A stretch of DNA of 64,000 bases from Microbacterium foliorum (lineage in GTDB: Bacteria; Actinomycetota; Actinomycetes; Actinomycetales; Microbacteriaceae): NCBI RefSeq assembly GCF_006385575.1, contig NZ_CP041040.1, positions 868,001 to 932,000 on the forward strand. The letters run 5' to 3'. The translations under genes and the position numbers were made by a program. Below the pieces are notes generated by a model. That model was given only the letters and a program-made list of their open reading frames with translations, did not search any database and was not told the origin of the DNA. How positions within the stretch are numbered: position 1 is the stretch's first letter; every line of letters starts with the position of its first letter. Shown one piece after another: positions 8,233 to 17,828 of this stretch.

Positions 8233-9122
8233 CGAATCGCCCGGACGACCGCAGTGGTGCGTTCGCCGCTGCTCTGCGAGCAGCGATCTCTGAGCGCGGG
8301 GTCACTCTCGCGCGTCTGCAGAGTCAGCTGAAGGACGACGGCAACCCGGTCTCCATGGCGACGTTGAGCTATTGGCGCTCGGGCGATCGCCAGCCCGAAG
8401 GTGCGCAGTCGCTGAGCGTCGTCGAGGGAATCGAAGATCGCCTCGGTCTGCACAGGGGACACCTCGCCAGTCTGCTGCTTCCTTCTGCGCGCCTCGGACC
8501 CATCGCGCCGCCGCGCCTGCCCTTCGATGAGGAACGCGAGCAGCGCGAGACCGAAGAGACGCTGCAGGCGCTTCGTGCGGCACCGCAGGACGCGCTGCGA
8601 GACCTGTCGACGCACGTGACGGTGTTCGTGGGCGCGGACGGTGCGGCGGAGAAGACCGTCATGCGCTCGCTCGTGCAGTCGACGAGGGGCACGATCGCCG
8701 AGGTCCCGCTCATCGACGTCGCCCCGATGGAGACCGATGTGATGTCGGTGATCTCGGACGTCGTGGGCGGCCATGTCGACCGCGAGTATCTGCACCCGGG
8801 GCGGCTGCTGTCGGGGGTGGTGATCGCGCTCGATGAGCCGATCGCCCCGGGTGGCACGACCCTGTTCGAGTTCGCTGAGACCTTTCCGCCCGGATACCCG
8901 CCGAGGCAGTCCGCGTGGCATGCCACCTCGCGGCAGGCTCGGGAGAGCCTCGTCTGGGTGCGCTTCCATCCGGATGCCCTGCCCACCTGGTGCGAGGAAT
9001 ACGTGGAGACGGACGACGAGTACGTCTCGACGATGCGCTCGGTGCGCAGTGGCTCCGTGCATCTCGCTCGGCACGGCTTCGGCCCCGGCATCATGGGCAT
9101 CAGGTGGGGATACGACGAGTGA
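8229..9122 (+). CDS. Cytoplasmic protein with N-terminal HTH-like domain
   Basis: 297 residues, no membrane segment. Residues about 15-60 (ISERGVTLARLQSQL, PVSMATLSYWRSGDRQP, SVVEGIEDRLGL) have the spacing of an XRE-type helix-turn-helix, with SYWRSG in the recognition-helix region. The remaining 230 residues are not recognised. They contain acidic strands such as VIALDEPIAPGGTTLFEF and several Trp and His residues (SAWHATSRQARESLVW). It could be a sensor-type regulator. GTG 8229 overlaps the stop of the membrane-protein gene (GTGA). Confidence 0.6.
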   Translation: MTNRPDDRSGAFAAALRAAISERGVTLARLQSQLKDDGNPVSMATLSYWRSGDRQPEGAQSLSVVEGIEDRLGLHRGHLASLLLPSARLGPIAPPRLPFDEEREQRETEETLQALRAAPQDALRDLSTHVTVFVGADGAAEKTVMRSLVQSTRGTIAEVPLIDVAPMETDVMSVISDVVGGHVDREYLHPGRLLSGVVIALDEPIAPGGTTLFEFAETFPPGYPPRQSAWHATSRQARESLVWVRFHPDALPTWCEEYVETDDEYVSTMRSVRSGSVHLARHGFGPGIMGIRWGYDE

Positions 9123-9204
9123 CGCCCGAGAGTCGCGGACGCCTCGAGGACATGCGTTTACCGAACGGACGGGCGATTTCCACCGGAATCCAAGACTGAC
9201 GCAC

Positions 9205-9219
9205 TACCGTGAAGTGCGA
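9205..9219 (+). promoter_or_regulatory. Probable leaderless -10 box
   Basis: TACCGT (9205-9210) ends 8 bases before ATG 9219, slightly farther than in the other leaderless genes of the window. The bases before the ATG contain no ribosome site. Confidence 0.4.
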
Positions 9220-9887
9220 TGAAGGTCATCTCCTACAACCTGCAGAAGCACCGCGCCGCAGGCGAACTAGCGGCACTGGTGTCGGCGCACGATCCTGACA
9301 TCCTGTGCCTGCAGGAGTGCGATGTCGCAGATCTGCCAGAGACGATCGGCGACCTCACGCTCGCCGACGCGACGCAGGGGAACCGTCTGGGACTCGCCAT
9401 GTTCTACCGAGCCAGCGAGTTCCACCTTCAGGCGATCAAGACGATCGAGCTCAAGAAGTCGTTGCACGACCGCATCGCCAAGCCGGCACATGAGCGGGTT
9501 CTGGGCGCACGGCTCAGAGACATCGATGCGGGGCGCGAGTTCATCGCGGCGTCGTTCCACGCAGCCCCGCTCACCGCGTTGAACTCGCTGCGTCGCCATC
9601 AGATCAGGGCTGCCCTCACCGAGCTCGCGACCCTCGGCGAAGGGCTGCCTCAGCTGATGGTCGGCGACTACAACTACCCGGTCTTCAAGGAGAACCTGGG
9701 TCAGACGATCCGCGAGCACGGATACGCGCTGACGCTGAGCGACGACCACACCTACACCCGCTATCGCGTGTTCCGTGGTCACTATGATTTCGCCACCTCG
9801 GTCGGCTTCGAGATTCAGCGGGTCACCACTCTTCCGCAGGGGATGAGCGACCATCGTCCGATCCTGGTGACGACGCAGTTCGACTGA
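9219..9887 (+). CDS. Endonuclease/exonuclease/phosphatase-family hydrolase
   Basis: 222 residues spanning one EEP fold. The metal and phosphate-binding positions of the superfamily can be followed: the N-terminal SYNLQKH (Asn), LCLQECD (the metal-binding Glu), VGDYNYP (Asp-x-Asn) and the C-terminal MSDHRPI (Asp-His). There is no signal peptide, so it acts in the cytosol. EEP proteins cleave phosphodiesters or phosphomonoesters in DNA, RNA, lipids or nucleotides; the compact size and lack of extra domains do not fix the substrate. It stands alone between the truA group and the rplM leader. Confidence 0.8.
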   Translation: MKVISYNLQKHRAAGELAALVSAHDPDILCLQECDVADLPETIGDLTLADATQGNRLGLAMFYRASEFHLQAIKTIELKKSLHDRIAKPAHERVLGARLRDIDAGREFIAASFHAAPLTALNSLRRHQIRAALTELATLGEGLPQLMVGDYNYPVFKENLGQTIREHGYALTLSDDHTYTRYRVFRGHYDFATSVGFEIQRVTTLPQGMSDHRPILVTTQFD

Positions 9888-9904
9888 TCGCCGAGCGGCT
9901 CGGT

Positions 9905-9933
9905 TTGGGAGAACGTCGGGAATGACGTAAGCT
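9905..9933 (+). promoter_or_regulatory. Promoter of the rplM-rpsI operon
   Basis: TTGGGA (9905-9910) and TAAGCT (9928-9933) are separated by 17 bases. Transcription would start near 9940, giving a leader of about 125 bases before the rplM GTG at 10066. The -35 overlaps the end of a small CCGAG-CGG-CTCGG hairpin (9891-9903) that may end the upstream gene. Confidence 0.65.
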
Positions 9934-9968
9934 GTCACTTTGGTACTCGACTGCCGAGCACTAACGAA

Positions 9969-10031
9969 CGTGAGCCCTCCACTGGCGTGTTCATCCCTGT
10001 AGGGAAGAACCACCCCGGAGTGGGATTCACG
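9969..10031 (+). promoter_or_regulatory. Candidate ribosomal-protein leader (structured 5' UTR of rplM)
   Basis: The leader can fold into a nested structure: CGTGA (9969-9973) with TCACG (10027-10031); inside it TCCACT (9978-9983) facing AGTGGGA (10019-10025); and an inner hairpin TCCC-TGTA-GGGA (9994-10005). Ribosomal operons often carry leaders bound by their own product, and an L13 leader is known in low-GC Gram-positives. This one was recognised only as paired segments; its relation to known leaders was not tested. Confidence 0.5.
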
Positions 10032-10065
10032 AACTTCTCCGTTCGAACAAGAAAGCAGCACTATC

Positions 10066-10512
10066 GTGACGCGCACTTACTCCCCGAAGGCTGGCGAAGT
10101 CCAGCGCGACTGGGTCGTCATCGACGCCACTGACGTCGTTCTCGGCCGCCTGGCCTCGCACGCCGCTACGCTCCTGCGTGGCAAGCACAAGCCCACCTTC
10201 GCCAACCACATCGACTCGGGTGACTTCGTCATCATCGTGAACGCCGACAAGGTCGCGCTCACCGGTCAGAAGCTCCAGAAGAAGCTGGCCTACCGCCACT
10301 CGGGTTACCCGGGCGGACTGAAGTCGGTCACCTACGCCGAGCTCCTCGAGAAGAACCCGATCCGCGCTGTCGAGAAGGCCATCCGTGGCATGCTCCCCAA
10401 GAACAGCCTGGGCCGTCAGCAGCTGTCGAAGCTCAAGGTGTACGTCGGTGCCGAGCACCCGCACGCCGCACAGCAGCCGCAGACGTACACCCTCGACCAG
10501 GTCGCCCAGTAA
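10066..10512 (+). CDS. rplM: 50S ribosomal protein L13 (uL13)
   Basis: 148 residues, normal length. It is an early-assembly protein of the large ribosomal subunit. The signature [19 protein letters not shown], the [11 protein letters not shown] loop and [16 protein letters not shown] are all present. The GTG at 10066 has only a weak ribosome site, which fits control through the structured leader upstream. rpsI follows 27 bases downstream in the standard rplM-rpsI operon. Confidence 0.98.
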   Translation: MTRTYSPKAGEVQRDWVVIDATDVVLGRLASHAATLLRGKHKPTFANHIDSGDFVIIVNADKVALTGQKLQKKLAYRHSGYPGGLKSVTYAELLEKNPIRAVEKAIRGMLPKNSLGRQQLSKLKVYVGAEHPHAAQQPQTYTLDQVAQ

Positions 10513-10539
10513 GCGCCGTAAAGACTTAAGGACATACTC

Positions 10540-11025
10540 GTGGCTGACATCCAGGACACCACCGAAAACCCCCAGAACTTCTCGACCTCGACTCCCGAGA
10601 CCGACGCAGTCGAGGCGGCTCCCCGCCCCGTGCTCAGCGTCCCGGGTGCCGCTGTCGGCCGTCGCAAGCAGGCCATCGCCCGCGTGCGTCTCGTCCCCGG
10701 CTCGGGAACGATCACGGTCAACGGCCGCACGCTCGAGGACTACTTCCCGAACAAGCTGCACCAGCAGCTGATCAACGACCCGTTCACGATCCTCAACCTC
10801 GCCGGCGGCTACGACGTCATCGCGCGCATCTCCGGTGGTGGCCCCTCGGGTCAGGCCGGCGCGCTGCGTCTCGGCATCGCTCGTTCGCTCAACGGCATCG
10901 ACGAGGAGAACAACCGTCCGACCCTGAAGAAGGCCGGCTTCCTCTCGCGCGACGCTCGCGTCAAGGAGCGCAAGAAGGCTGGACTCAAGAAGGCCCGTAA
11001 GGCGCCTCAGTACTCGAAGCGTTAA
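10540..11025 (+). CDS. rpsI: 30S ribosomal protein S9 (uS9)
   Basis: 161 residues. The C-terminal 130 are canonical S9: [36 protein letters not shown] and the basic tail ending QYSKR, whose last residues reach the ribosomal P site. The first 30 or so residues are an acidic Thr/Glu-rich extension common in actinobacterial S9 proteins. A ribosome site (AAGGA) lies about 9 bases before GTG 10540. glmM follows after 14 bases. Confidence 0.98.
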   Translation: MADIQDTTENPQNFSTSTPETDAVEAAPRPVLSVPGAAVGRRKQAIARVRLVPGSGTITVNGRTLEDYFPNKLHQQLINDPFTILNLAGGYDVIARISGGGPSGQAGALRLGIARSLNGIDEENNRPTLKKAGFLSRDARVKERKKAGLKKARKAPQYSKR

Positions 11026-11039
11026 GGTCAACCGCTCCG

Positions 11040-12398
11040 ATGCCGATCTTTGGCACGGACGGTGTGCGAGGACTCGCCAATGGCATCCTCACCGCCGACC
11101 TCGCGCTCACCCTGGCCCAGGCGACTGCTGTCGTCCTGGGCCAGGGCCGTACTGCGGAGGCTCGCAAAGCCGAAGGCAAGCGACTCACCGCAGTGGTGGC
11201 TCGCGATCCGCGCGTCTCCGGTCACTTCCTCACTGCAGCGGTCGCCGCAGGGCTCGCCTCCTCCGGCGTCGACGTGCTCGAAGCCGGGGTCATTCCGACC
11301 CCTGCGCTCGCATTCCTCGTCGCCGATCGTGACGCCGACTTCGGTGTGATGATCTCCGCCTCGCACAACGCGGCACCCGACAACGGGATCAAGATCTTCG
11401 CCCGCGGCGGTGTCAAGCTGCCCGACGTCGTCGAGCAGCGTATCGAAGAGGCGATGGCGGGCGAGAAGCTGCGACCCACCGGTGCCGGCGTGGGCAGGAT
11501 CGACCGATTCTCCGACGCTGAAGACCGCTACGTCGTGCACCTGCTCGGCTCGCTGCCGAACCGGCTGAACGGCATCAAGGTCGTGCTCGACTGCGCCCAC
11601 GGCGCCGCATCGGGTGTGTCTCCCGAGACCTTCCGCGATGCGGGTGCCGACGTCACCGTGATCGGTGCCGACCCGGACGGCTGGAACATCAACGACGGCG
11701 TGGGATCGACCCACCTCGACCAGCTCGCCGAGGCTGTCGTCCGTCTCGGCGCCGACATCGGAATCGCCCACGACGGCGACGCCGATCGCTGCCTGGCTGT
11801 CGATGCGCAGGGCAATGTCATCGACGGTGACCAGATCATGGCGATCCTCGCAGTGTCGATGAAGCAGCGCGGTCACCTGACCGATGACACGCTCGTCGCC
11901 ACCGTGATGAGCAACCTCGGCCTGCACGTCGCCATGCGCGAGCACGGCATCACCGTGCGCCAGACCGCGGTCGGTGACCGCTATGTCCTCGAGGACATGG
12001 ACCGAGGCGGCTACGCCCTCGGCGGCGAGCAGTCGGGCCACGTCATCATGAGCGAGTTCGCCACCACCGGCGATGGACTGCTCACGGGGCTGCACCTGGT
12101 CGCTGAGATGGCGCGCCAGAACAAGACGATCGCCGAACTCGCGAGCGTGATGACCGTGTACCCGCAGGTGCTCATCAACGTGCGCGACGTCGACAAGGAC
12201 GCGCTCGAGTCCGACGCCGTCGTGAAGGAGGCCGTGCGCGAGGTCGCCGCCGAACTCGGCGACACCGGTCGCGTGCTGCTCCGCAAGTCAGGAACCGAGG
12301 CCCTCGTCAGGGTCATGGTCGAGGCGGCGGATGCCGAATCCGCTCAGGCGTACGCCGACCGGCTGGTCGCCGTCGTGCGCGAGCGACTCTCGCTCTGA
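11040..12398 (+). CDS. glmM: Phosphoglucosamine mutase GlmM
   Basis: 452 residues. It converts glucosamine-6-phosphate to glucosamine-1-phosphate on the way to UDP-GlcNAc, peptidoglycan and other cell-wall precursors. It has the four-domain alpha-D-phosphohexomutase layout: FGTDGVRG at the N-terminus, the phosphoserine loop ISASHN (Ser108 by alignment with the E. coli active serine), the Mg loop DGDADR, the sugar-binding GGEQSGH and the phosphate-binding [12 protein letters not shown]. It sits 14 bases behind rpsI; its supplier enzyme glmS lies 2 kb downstream. Confidence 0.97.
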   Translation: MPIFGTDGVRGLANGILTADLALTLAQATAVVLGQGRTAEARKAEGKRLTAVVARDPRVSGHFLTAAVAAGLASSGVDVLEAGVIPTPALAFLVADRDADFGVMISASHNAAPDNGIKIFARGGVKLPDVVEQRIEEAMAGEKLRPTGAGVGRIDRFSDAEDRYVVHLLGSLPNRLNGIKVVLDCAHGAASGVSPETFRDAGADVTVIGADPDGWNINDGVGSTHLDQLAEAVVRLGADIGIAHDGDADRCLAVDAQGNVIDGDQIMAILAVSMKQRGHLTDDTLVATVMSNLGLHVAMREHGITVRQTAVGDRYVLEDMDRGGYALGGEQSGHVIMSEFATTGDGLLTGLHLVAEMARQNKTIAELASVMTVYPQVLINVRDVDKDALESDAVVKEAVREVAAELGDTGRVLLRKSGTEALVRVMVEAADAESAQAYADRLVAVVRERLSL

Positions 12399-12404
12399 AC
12401 CGTC

Positions 12405-12451
12405 GAGCGCGCCGTGCGGCACCGACCTCGGGTCAGCCGCGCGGCGCGCTC
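12405..12451. terminator. Bidirectional terminator between glmM and the ppx-like gene
   Basis: A 16-bp stem, GAGCGCGCCGTGCGGC (12405-12420) with 12436-12451, contains one G-T wobble and a 15-base loop. The right arm lies inside the last codons of the convergent minus-strand gene, whose stop is at 12433-12435. It can terminate both transcripts. Confidence 0.65.
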
Positions 12452-13377
12452 CAGTTCAGCTGCTCGATGTACCGCAGCAGCACGCCCTCGCGCAGTGCCC
12501 ACGGAGACACCTCGAGTTCATCGACGTCGAGCGCGGTCATGGCGGTGTGCAGCGAGACTGCGGCGGCGACGATCTGGAACGTACGATCCGCGGTGATGCC
12601 GGGGAGCTCCTGCCGCGCGGACGCGGGCAGGCGGGCCAGTCGAGGGATCCACGACCCCAGTGAGGCGCGGGGCAGCACCATGCGCTGGATCCCCGACCAC
12701 CCCGGCACCGGATAGCCGGCGAGTCTGGCCAGCGACCGGATCGCCTTCGACGACCCGACCACGTGATCGGGCCGCGGCAGTGCCGTGAACCGGGGGAGCA
12801 CCTCGGCGAGCGTGGCCGTCGCGTGCTCGCGGAGTCGTTCGACGTCGTCTTCGCCGGGAGGGTCGTGGGGCAGGAACTGCACGGTCATGCGTCCGGCTCC
12901 GAGCGGGACGGATGCCGCGGCATCCGGCAGCTCATCCCCGCCCGCCGCGACCTCGAGCGAGCCGCCGCCGATGTCGAGCAGCAGCAGCTGTCCCGCCGAC
13001 CAGCCGAACCAGCGCCGTACGGCGAGGAAGGTGAGCTCGGCTTCAGTCTCTCCGTCGAGTACCTGCAGCGGCTGGCCGAGGGCCGCCTCGATGCGCGCGA
13101 TCACGTCGGCACCGTTCCGGGCGTCTCGCACCGCGCTCGTCGCGGTGGCGAGCAGCTCATCCACGTTCTCTTCTTCGGCGACCGTGCGCGCTCTGGCGAC
13201 TGCCGACTCGAGCGCGAGCACGCCCTCTTCCGAGATCGCCCCGTCGTCGGTGAGGTACCGCATCAACCGCAGGACGGTGCGGTCGCTGGTGGTCGCCAGC
13301 GGCCGACCACCGGGGCGAACATCGGCGGCGAGCATGTGGACGGTGTTGGAACCGATGTCGAGTACTCCCAGGCGCAC
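12433..13377 (-). CDS. Ppx/GppA-family phosphatase
   Basis: 314 residues, the short form consisting of the actin-like ATPase-fold phosphatase core without the extra C-terminal HD-type domain of E. coli Ppx. MRLGVLDIGSNTVHMLAAD is the phosphate-1 loop; LLLDIGGGSLEVA is the phosphate-2 loop with catalytic-region residues, and VGSSKAIRSLA and PWALREGVLLRYI complete the fold. Members hydrolyse polyphosphate or pppGpp. GTG 13377 is preceded 6 bases upstream by TAGTCT, so it is predicted leaderless, back to back with coaA. Confidence 0.9.
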   Translation of the reverse strand: MRLGVLDIGSNTVHMLAADVRPGGRPLATTSDRTVLRLMRYLTDDGAISEEGVLALESAVARARTVAEEENVDELLATATSAVRDARNGADVIARIEAALGQPLQVLDGETEAELTFLAVRRWFGWSAGQLLLLDIGGGSLEVAAGGDELPDAAASVPLGAGRMTVQFLPHDPPGEDDVERLREHATATLAEVLPRFTALPRPDHVVGSSKAIRSLARLAGYPVPGWSGIQRMVLPRASLGSWIPRLARLPASARQELPGITADRTFQIVAAAVSLHTAMTALDVDELEVSPWALREGVLLRYIEQLNWSAPRG

Positions 13378-13413
13378 GGATAGAGACTACTCGTGCGCCG
13401 TTACGATGTATCC
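13378..13413. promoter_or_regulatory. Divergent, facing leaderless promoters (ppx-like gene and coaA)
   Basis: Only 36 bases separate the two GTG starts. On the minus strand TAGTCT (plus-strand 13384-13389) ends 6 bases before GTG 13377. On the plus strand TACGAT (13402-13407) ends 6 bases before GTG 13414. Polymerases at the two promoters must cover the same DNA, so the two genes probably exclude each other at initiation. Confidence 0.6.
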
Positions 13414-14358
13414 GTGACCACCGCCGACCCCACGCTGCCGCTGTCTCCGTATCGCGAGATCGGTCGTGACGAATGGGCACGATTGGCGGCGGGACTCGAC
13501 CAGCCGCTCACCGAGACTGAGGTCGTCGAACTCCGCGGCATCGGAGACCGCCTGGATCTCGCCGAGGTTCGGGAGGTCTACCTGCCCCTGAGCCGGCTGC
13601 TCAGCCTCTACGCGACGGCCACGAAGCGACTGGGAGCCGCCACGAGCTCGTTCCTGCAGGAAGACGACTCGACGACCCCGTTCGTGGTGGGAGTGGCAGG
13701 ATCCGTCGCCGTCGGCAAGTCGACCATCGCCCGCCTGCTGCGCGAGCTGATGAGTCGGTGGCCGGGCACTCCTCGGGTCGAACTCGTCACGACAGACGGG
13801 TTCCTGCACTCGAACGCCGAGCTCGAGCGCAGAGGCCTGATGGAGCGCAAAGGCTTTCCCGAGTCCTACGATCGGCGGGCGCTGCTCGAGTTCCTCACCG
13901 AGGTGAAGAGCGGGGCTGCAGAGGTGCGGGCGCCGTTCTACTCGCACATGCGCTACGACATCGTGCCCGACGCTCATGTGGTCGTCCGGCGTCCCGACGT
14001 CGTGATCGTCGAAGGACTGAACGTCCTGCAGCCACCGCCGGCACCCAACGACGTGGCCGTCAGCGACCTCTTCGACTTCTCGATCTTCGTCGACGCCGAC
14101 ACCTCGCACATCGAGAAGTGGTACGTCGACCGGTTCCTCGCTCTGCGCCAGGGAGCCTTCTCGAACCCTTCGTCGTACTTCAACGTCTTCGCCCATCTCA
14201 CCGACGAGGAGGCGATCACGACCGCGCTCGGCTACTGGAACGAGATCAACATGCCGAACCTGGTCGAGAACGTGATGCCGACCAAGCACCGAGCCCGGCT
14301 CGTGCTCAACAAGGGCGTCGACCACAGCGTCGAGAGCGTGCTTCTTCGCAAGCTCTGA
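13414..14358 (+). CDS. coaA: Type I pantothenate kinase
   Basis: 314 residues, a normal CoaA length. It phosphorylates pantothenate, the first and regulated step of coenzyme A synthesis. The Walker A loop [12 protein letters not shown], the [12 protein letters not shown] segment, [16 protein letters not shown] and the CoA-feedback/substrate region [10 protein letters not shown] and EGLNVLQ match the E. coli family. GTG 13414 is chosen because a -10 box ends 6 bases before it; an upstream in-frame GTG at 13393 lies within the promoter. glmS starts 57 bases downstream. Confidence 0.96.
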   Translation: MTTADPTLPLSPYREIGRDEWARLAAGLDQPLTETEVVELRGIGDRLDLAEVREVYLPLSRLLSLYATATKRLGAATSSFLQEDDSTTPFVVGVAGSVAVGKSTIARLLRELMSRWPGTPRVELVTTDGFLHSNAELERRGLMERKGFPESYDRRALLEFLTEVKSGAAEVRAPFYSHMRYDIVPDAHVVVRRPDVVIVEGLNVLQPPPAPNDVAVSDLFDFSIFVDADTSHIEKWYVDRFLALRQGAFSNPSSYFNVFAHLTDEEAITTALGYWNEINMPNLVENVMPTKHRARLVLNKGVDHSVESVLLRKL

Positions 14359-14402
14359 GCAGGTTCGGGGGTTCGTTCGGAACCTTCGCAAAAACCCCGC
14401 CT

Positions 14403-14415
14403 TACTCTTGACCAC

Positions 14416-14416
<1 letters not shown>
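14403..14416 (+). promoter_or_regulatory. Probable leaderless -10 box of glmS
   Basis: TACTCT (14403-14408) ends 7 bases before ATG 14416 and no ribosome site is present. The long gap after coaA (57 bases) and this box suggest glmS has its own promoter. Confidence 0.5.
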
Positions 14417-16263
<1,847 letters not shown>

Positions 16264-16284
16264 GCCGCTCTTCCGTTTCTGGGA

Positions 16285-16362
16285 CGGATGGCTGGAGATA
16301 TCTCGACTGGCTGGCGGACGCAGGATGCTGTGCCAGCCAACCGGGGGATCCTCAGCCATCCG
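16285..16362. repeat. 78-bp palindromic repeat, copy A
   Basis: Outer arms CGGATGGCTG (16285-16294) and CAGCCATCCG (16353-16362) pair perfectly. Inside, TGGCTGGC (16308-16315) pairs with GCCAGCCA (16332-16339). An equally long copy lies at 17297-17374 in the same orientation, with identical right terminus and about two-thirds identity (52 of 78 positions by ungapped hand alignment). The two copies bracket one gene (16365-17195). Copy A may also act as terminator for glmS, but that does not explain copy B. Confidence 0.75.
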
Positions 16363-16364
16363 GC

Positions 16365-17195
16365 TCAGGAACGTCCACGCGCCAGTGCGCTCGTGATGGC
16401 GCCGGCCACGACCTCCCAGTCATGGATGATCATGGCGTAGTCGAAGCGGAGCGTCTCGTACCCCAGACGGGATGCCTCGGCTTCCCGTCTCAGGTCCCGG
16501 TGACGCTCCGAGTGGCCATCGTGATTGCCCTTGCCGTCCGCCTCGAGGATGACGCGCCCCTCAAGCACGAAGTCGACCCGACCTACCCCGTCGATGACGA
16601 CCTGCGTCGAGACCTGGATGCCCAGGAGATGCAGCCGCAGCCTGACGATCGACTCGAGCCCGCTGTCTGCATCGTGGCGGGCGACGTCGACGAGCCATCG
16701 GGCGCGCGCGGGGAGTGCAGCGCGGATGCGACGCCGTGCGGCTGCTCCGATCAGGCGTTGCGCCCATGCGGACTCGAAGGCGGCGAAGAAGAACTCGTCG
16801 CCATGGCATCCGTACGAATGCACCAGCGCCGCCTCGACCGGAGCCAGCCCCAGATGCATCCGTCCTGCGCGGTAGTGCTCGACGCAGAGGCAATCGTGGT
16901 GAGGGTGCGTGCGCCCCGCCTGACCCAGCCACACGTGGGGGTGCTCCTCGTCGTCGAGCACCCAGACGCCGTGCAGTCGGAGCGCACCGGAACATGTCAG
17001 TGCGCCCCCATGGAGGGCCGCTGTGCGCACATTCGACGCGCACTCCGGCGCGGCGAACACTCCGGCGCGGATGCGGATCAGTTCACCGCGACGCACCGCG
17101 ATCGAGAGGTCCTTGCGCGTGCACCCGAACGAGGCGAATCGTGATCCGCGGGTGATTCCGCCGTGCAGTTGGACGAGGGCGAGTGGCGTGGGCAT
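16365..17195 (-). CDS. AbiEi-like wHTH plus DUF559 (Vsr-like fold) protein
   Basis: 276 residues. Residues about 1-60 resemble the winged-helix head of AbiEi-type proteins (a RKDLSIAVRRGELIRIRAGVF core, where the regulator reads DNA). The C-terminal 110 residues look like DUF559, a Vsr/restriction-endonuclease fold: VDFVLEGRVILEADGKGNHD carries the spaced Asp and Glu-x-Asp-x-Lys residues, then REAEASRLGYETLRFDY. No AbiEii toxin partner is adjacent. A GAGGA ribosome site precedes ATG 17195. The gene lies alone on the minus strand between housekeeping genes, bracketed by two 78-bp palindromic repeats, which suggests it arrived as a small mobile unit. Function unknown. Confidence 0.75.
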   Translation of the reverse strand: MPTPLALVQLHGGITRGSRFASFGCTRKDLSIAVRRGELIRIRAGVFAAPECASNVRTAALHGGALTCSGALRLHGVWVLDDEEHPHVWLGQAGRTHPHHDCLCVEHYRAGRMHLGLAPVEAALVHSYGCHGDEFFFAAFESAWAQRLIGAAARRRIRAALPARARWLVDVARHDADSGLESIVRLRLHLLGIQVSTQVVIDGVGRVDFVLEGRVILEADGKGNHDGHSERHRDLRREAEASRLGYETLRFDYAMIIHDWEVVAGAITSALARGRS

Positions 17196-17296
17196 CGGTC
17201 GATCCTCTCGCGAGCACGCGTGGCGCGGTCGCGGTCACCGCACCATGGGGATCGATCTCGTCGCGATGCGGGTTGTGCAGGAATGGTCAGCCCGGC

Positions 17297-17374
17297 CGCA
17301 TGGCTGAGGGTTCCCCGCCTGGCGGGAGGCATGAGCGTGATGGGGCAGCCAGGCGGGGAACGGCCAGCCATCCG
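17297..17374. repeat. 78-bp palindromic repeat, copy B
   Basis: Outer arms CGCATGGCTG (17297-17306) and CAGCCATCCG (17365-17374) pair at 9 of 10 positions. The inner arms GTTCCCCGCCTGGC (17310-17323) and GCCAGGCGGGGAAC (17348-17361) are a perfect 14-bp inverted repeat with a 24-base loop. It matches copy A (16285-16362) in length, direction and termini. It sits upstream of both flanking genes, where no terminator is expected. Confidence 0.75.
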
Positions 17375-17432
17375 GGGTGGGGTGGCAAGGACGGACGGGA
17401 GAGACGGGACGGGAGGGGCAGGACGGGGCGGG
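17374..17432 (+). other. G-run tract, potential G-quadruplex
   Basis: Eight runs of three or four G occur on the plus strand (17374, 17379, 17397, 17406, 17411, 17415, 17425, 17430). From 17397 to 17418 four runs are separated by loops of 6, 2 and 1 bases, which fits the usual G-quadruplex rule. The tract is almost free of C and lies just upstream of the acpS promoter. Confidence 0.5.
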
Positions 17433-17456
17433 AGCAAAGGAGGCGGATGCCGCGAC

Positions 17457-17469
17457 TAGGCTGAACGGG
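17457..17469 (+). promoter_or_regulatory. Leaderless -10 box of acpS
   Basis: TAGGCT (17457-17462) is followed by six bases and GTG 17469. The hexamer is identical to that of truA. No ribosome site is present. Confidence 0.6.
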
Positions 17470-17828
17470 TGATCATCGGGACCGGCATCGACCTCGTGGA
17501 CATCCCGCGGTTCGAGCGCACGATGGAGCGCACGCCGCGGCTGCTGGAGCGGCTGTTCGCGCCGGGGGAGCGGGCGCTGCGCCTTCCCTCCCTGGCCGCG
17601 AGGTATGCCGCGAAGGAAGCCCTGATCAAGACCCTCGGCGGCTCCGACGGGGTGCACTGGATCGAGATCGAGATCGCCTCCGAGGCGTCGGGTCGCCCGC
17701 ACTTCGTGCTCTCGGGGTCGACCGCCGACGTCGTCGCCGAGCGCGGCATCACCCGACTGCACCTGACCCTCACCCACGATGCAGGCCTCGCCGCCGCATT
17801 CGTGGTGGCAGAAGGAGAGCCCCTGTGA
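17469..17828 (+). CDS. acpS: Holo-[acyl-carrier-protein] synthase
   Basis: 119 residues, the AcpS size. It transfers 4'-phosphopantetheine from CoA to acyl carrier protein. The GTGIDLVDIPRFE motif with the Mg-binding Asp, and the RYAAKEALIKTLG motif with the catalytic Glu/Lys, are intact; LTLTHDAGLAAAFVVAE is the C-terminal strand. It heads the operon acpS-alr-tsaE-tsaB-rimI-tsaD and overlaps alr by GTGA. Confidence 0.96.
   Translation: MIIGTGIDLVDIPRFERTMERTPRLLERLFAPGERALRLPSLAARYAAKEALIKTLGGSDGVHWIEIEIASEASGRPHFVLSGSTADVVAERGITRLHLTLTHDAGLAAAFVVAEGEPL

Noticed and set aside
9891..9903. CCGAG-CGG-CTCGG as a terminator for the EEP gene
   Set aside because: A 5-bp stem followed by three T only; it overlaps the -35 of rplM and is too weak to claim as its own feature.
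14359..14415. A glmS ribozyme upstream of glmS
   Set aside because: Only 57 bases separate coaA and glmS, and a -10 box lies 7 bases before the ATG, so there is no leader to hold a ribozyme.
16365..17195. A complete type IV toxin-antitoxin system
   Set aside because: Only an AbiEi-like head is present, fused to a DUF559 domain; there is no AbiEii-type toxin gene on either side.
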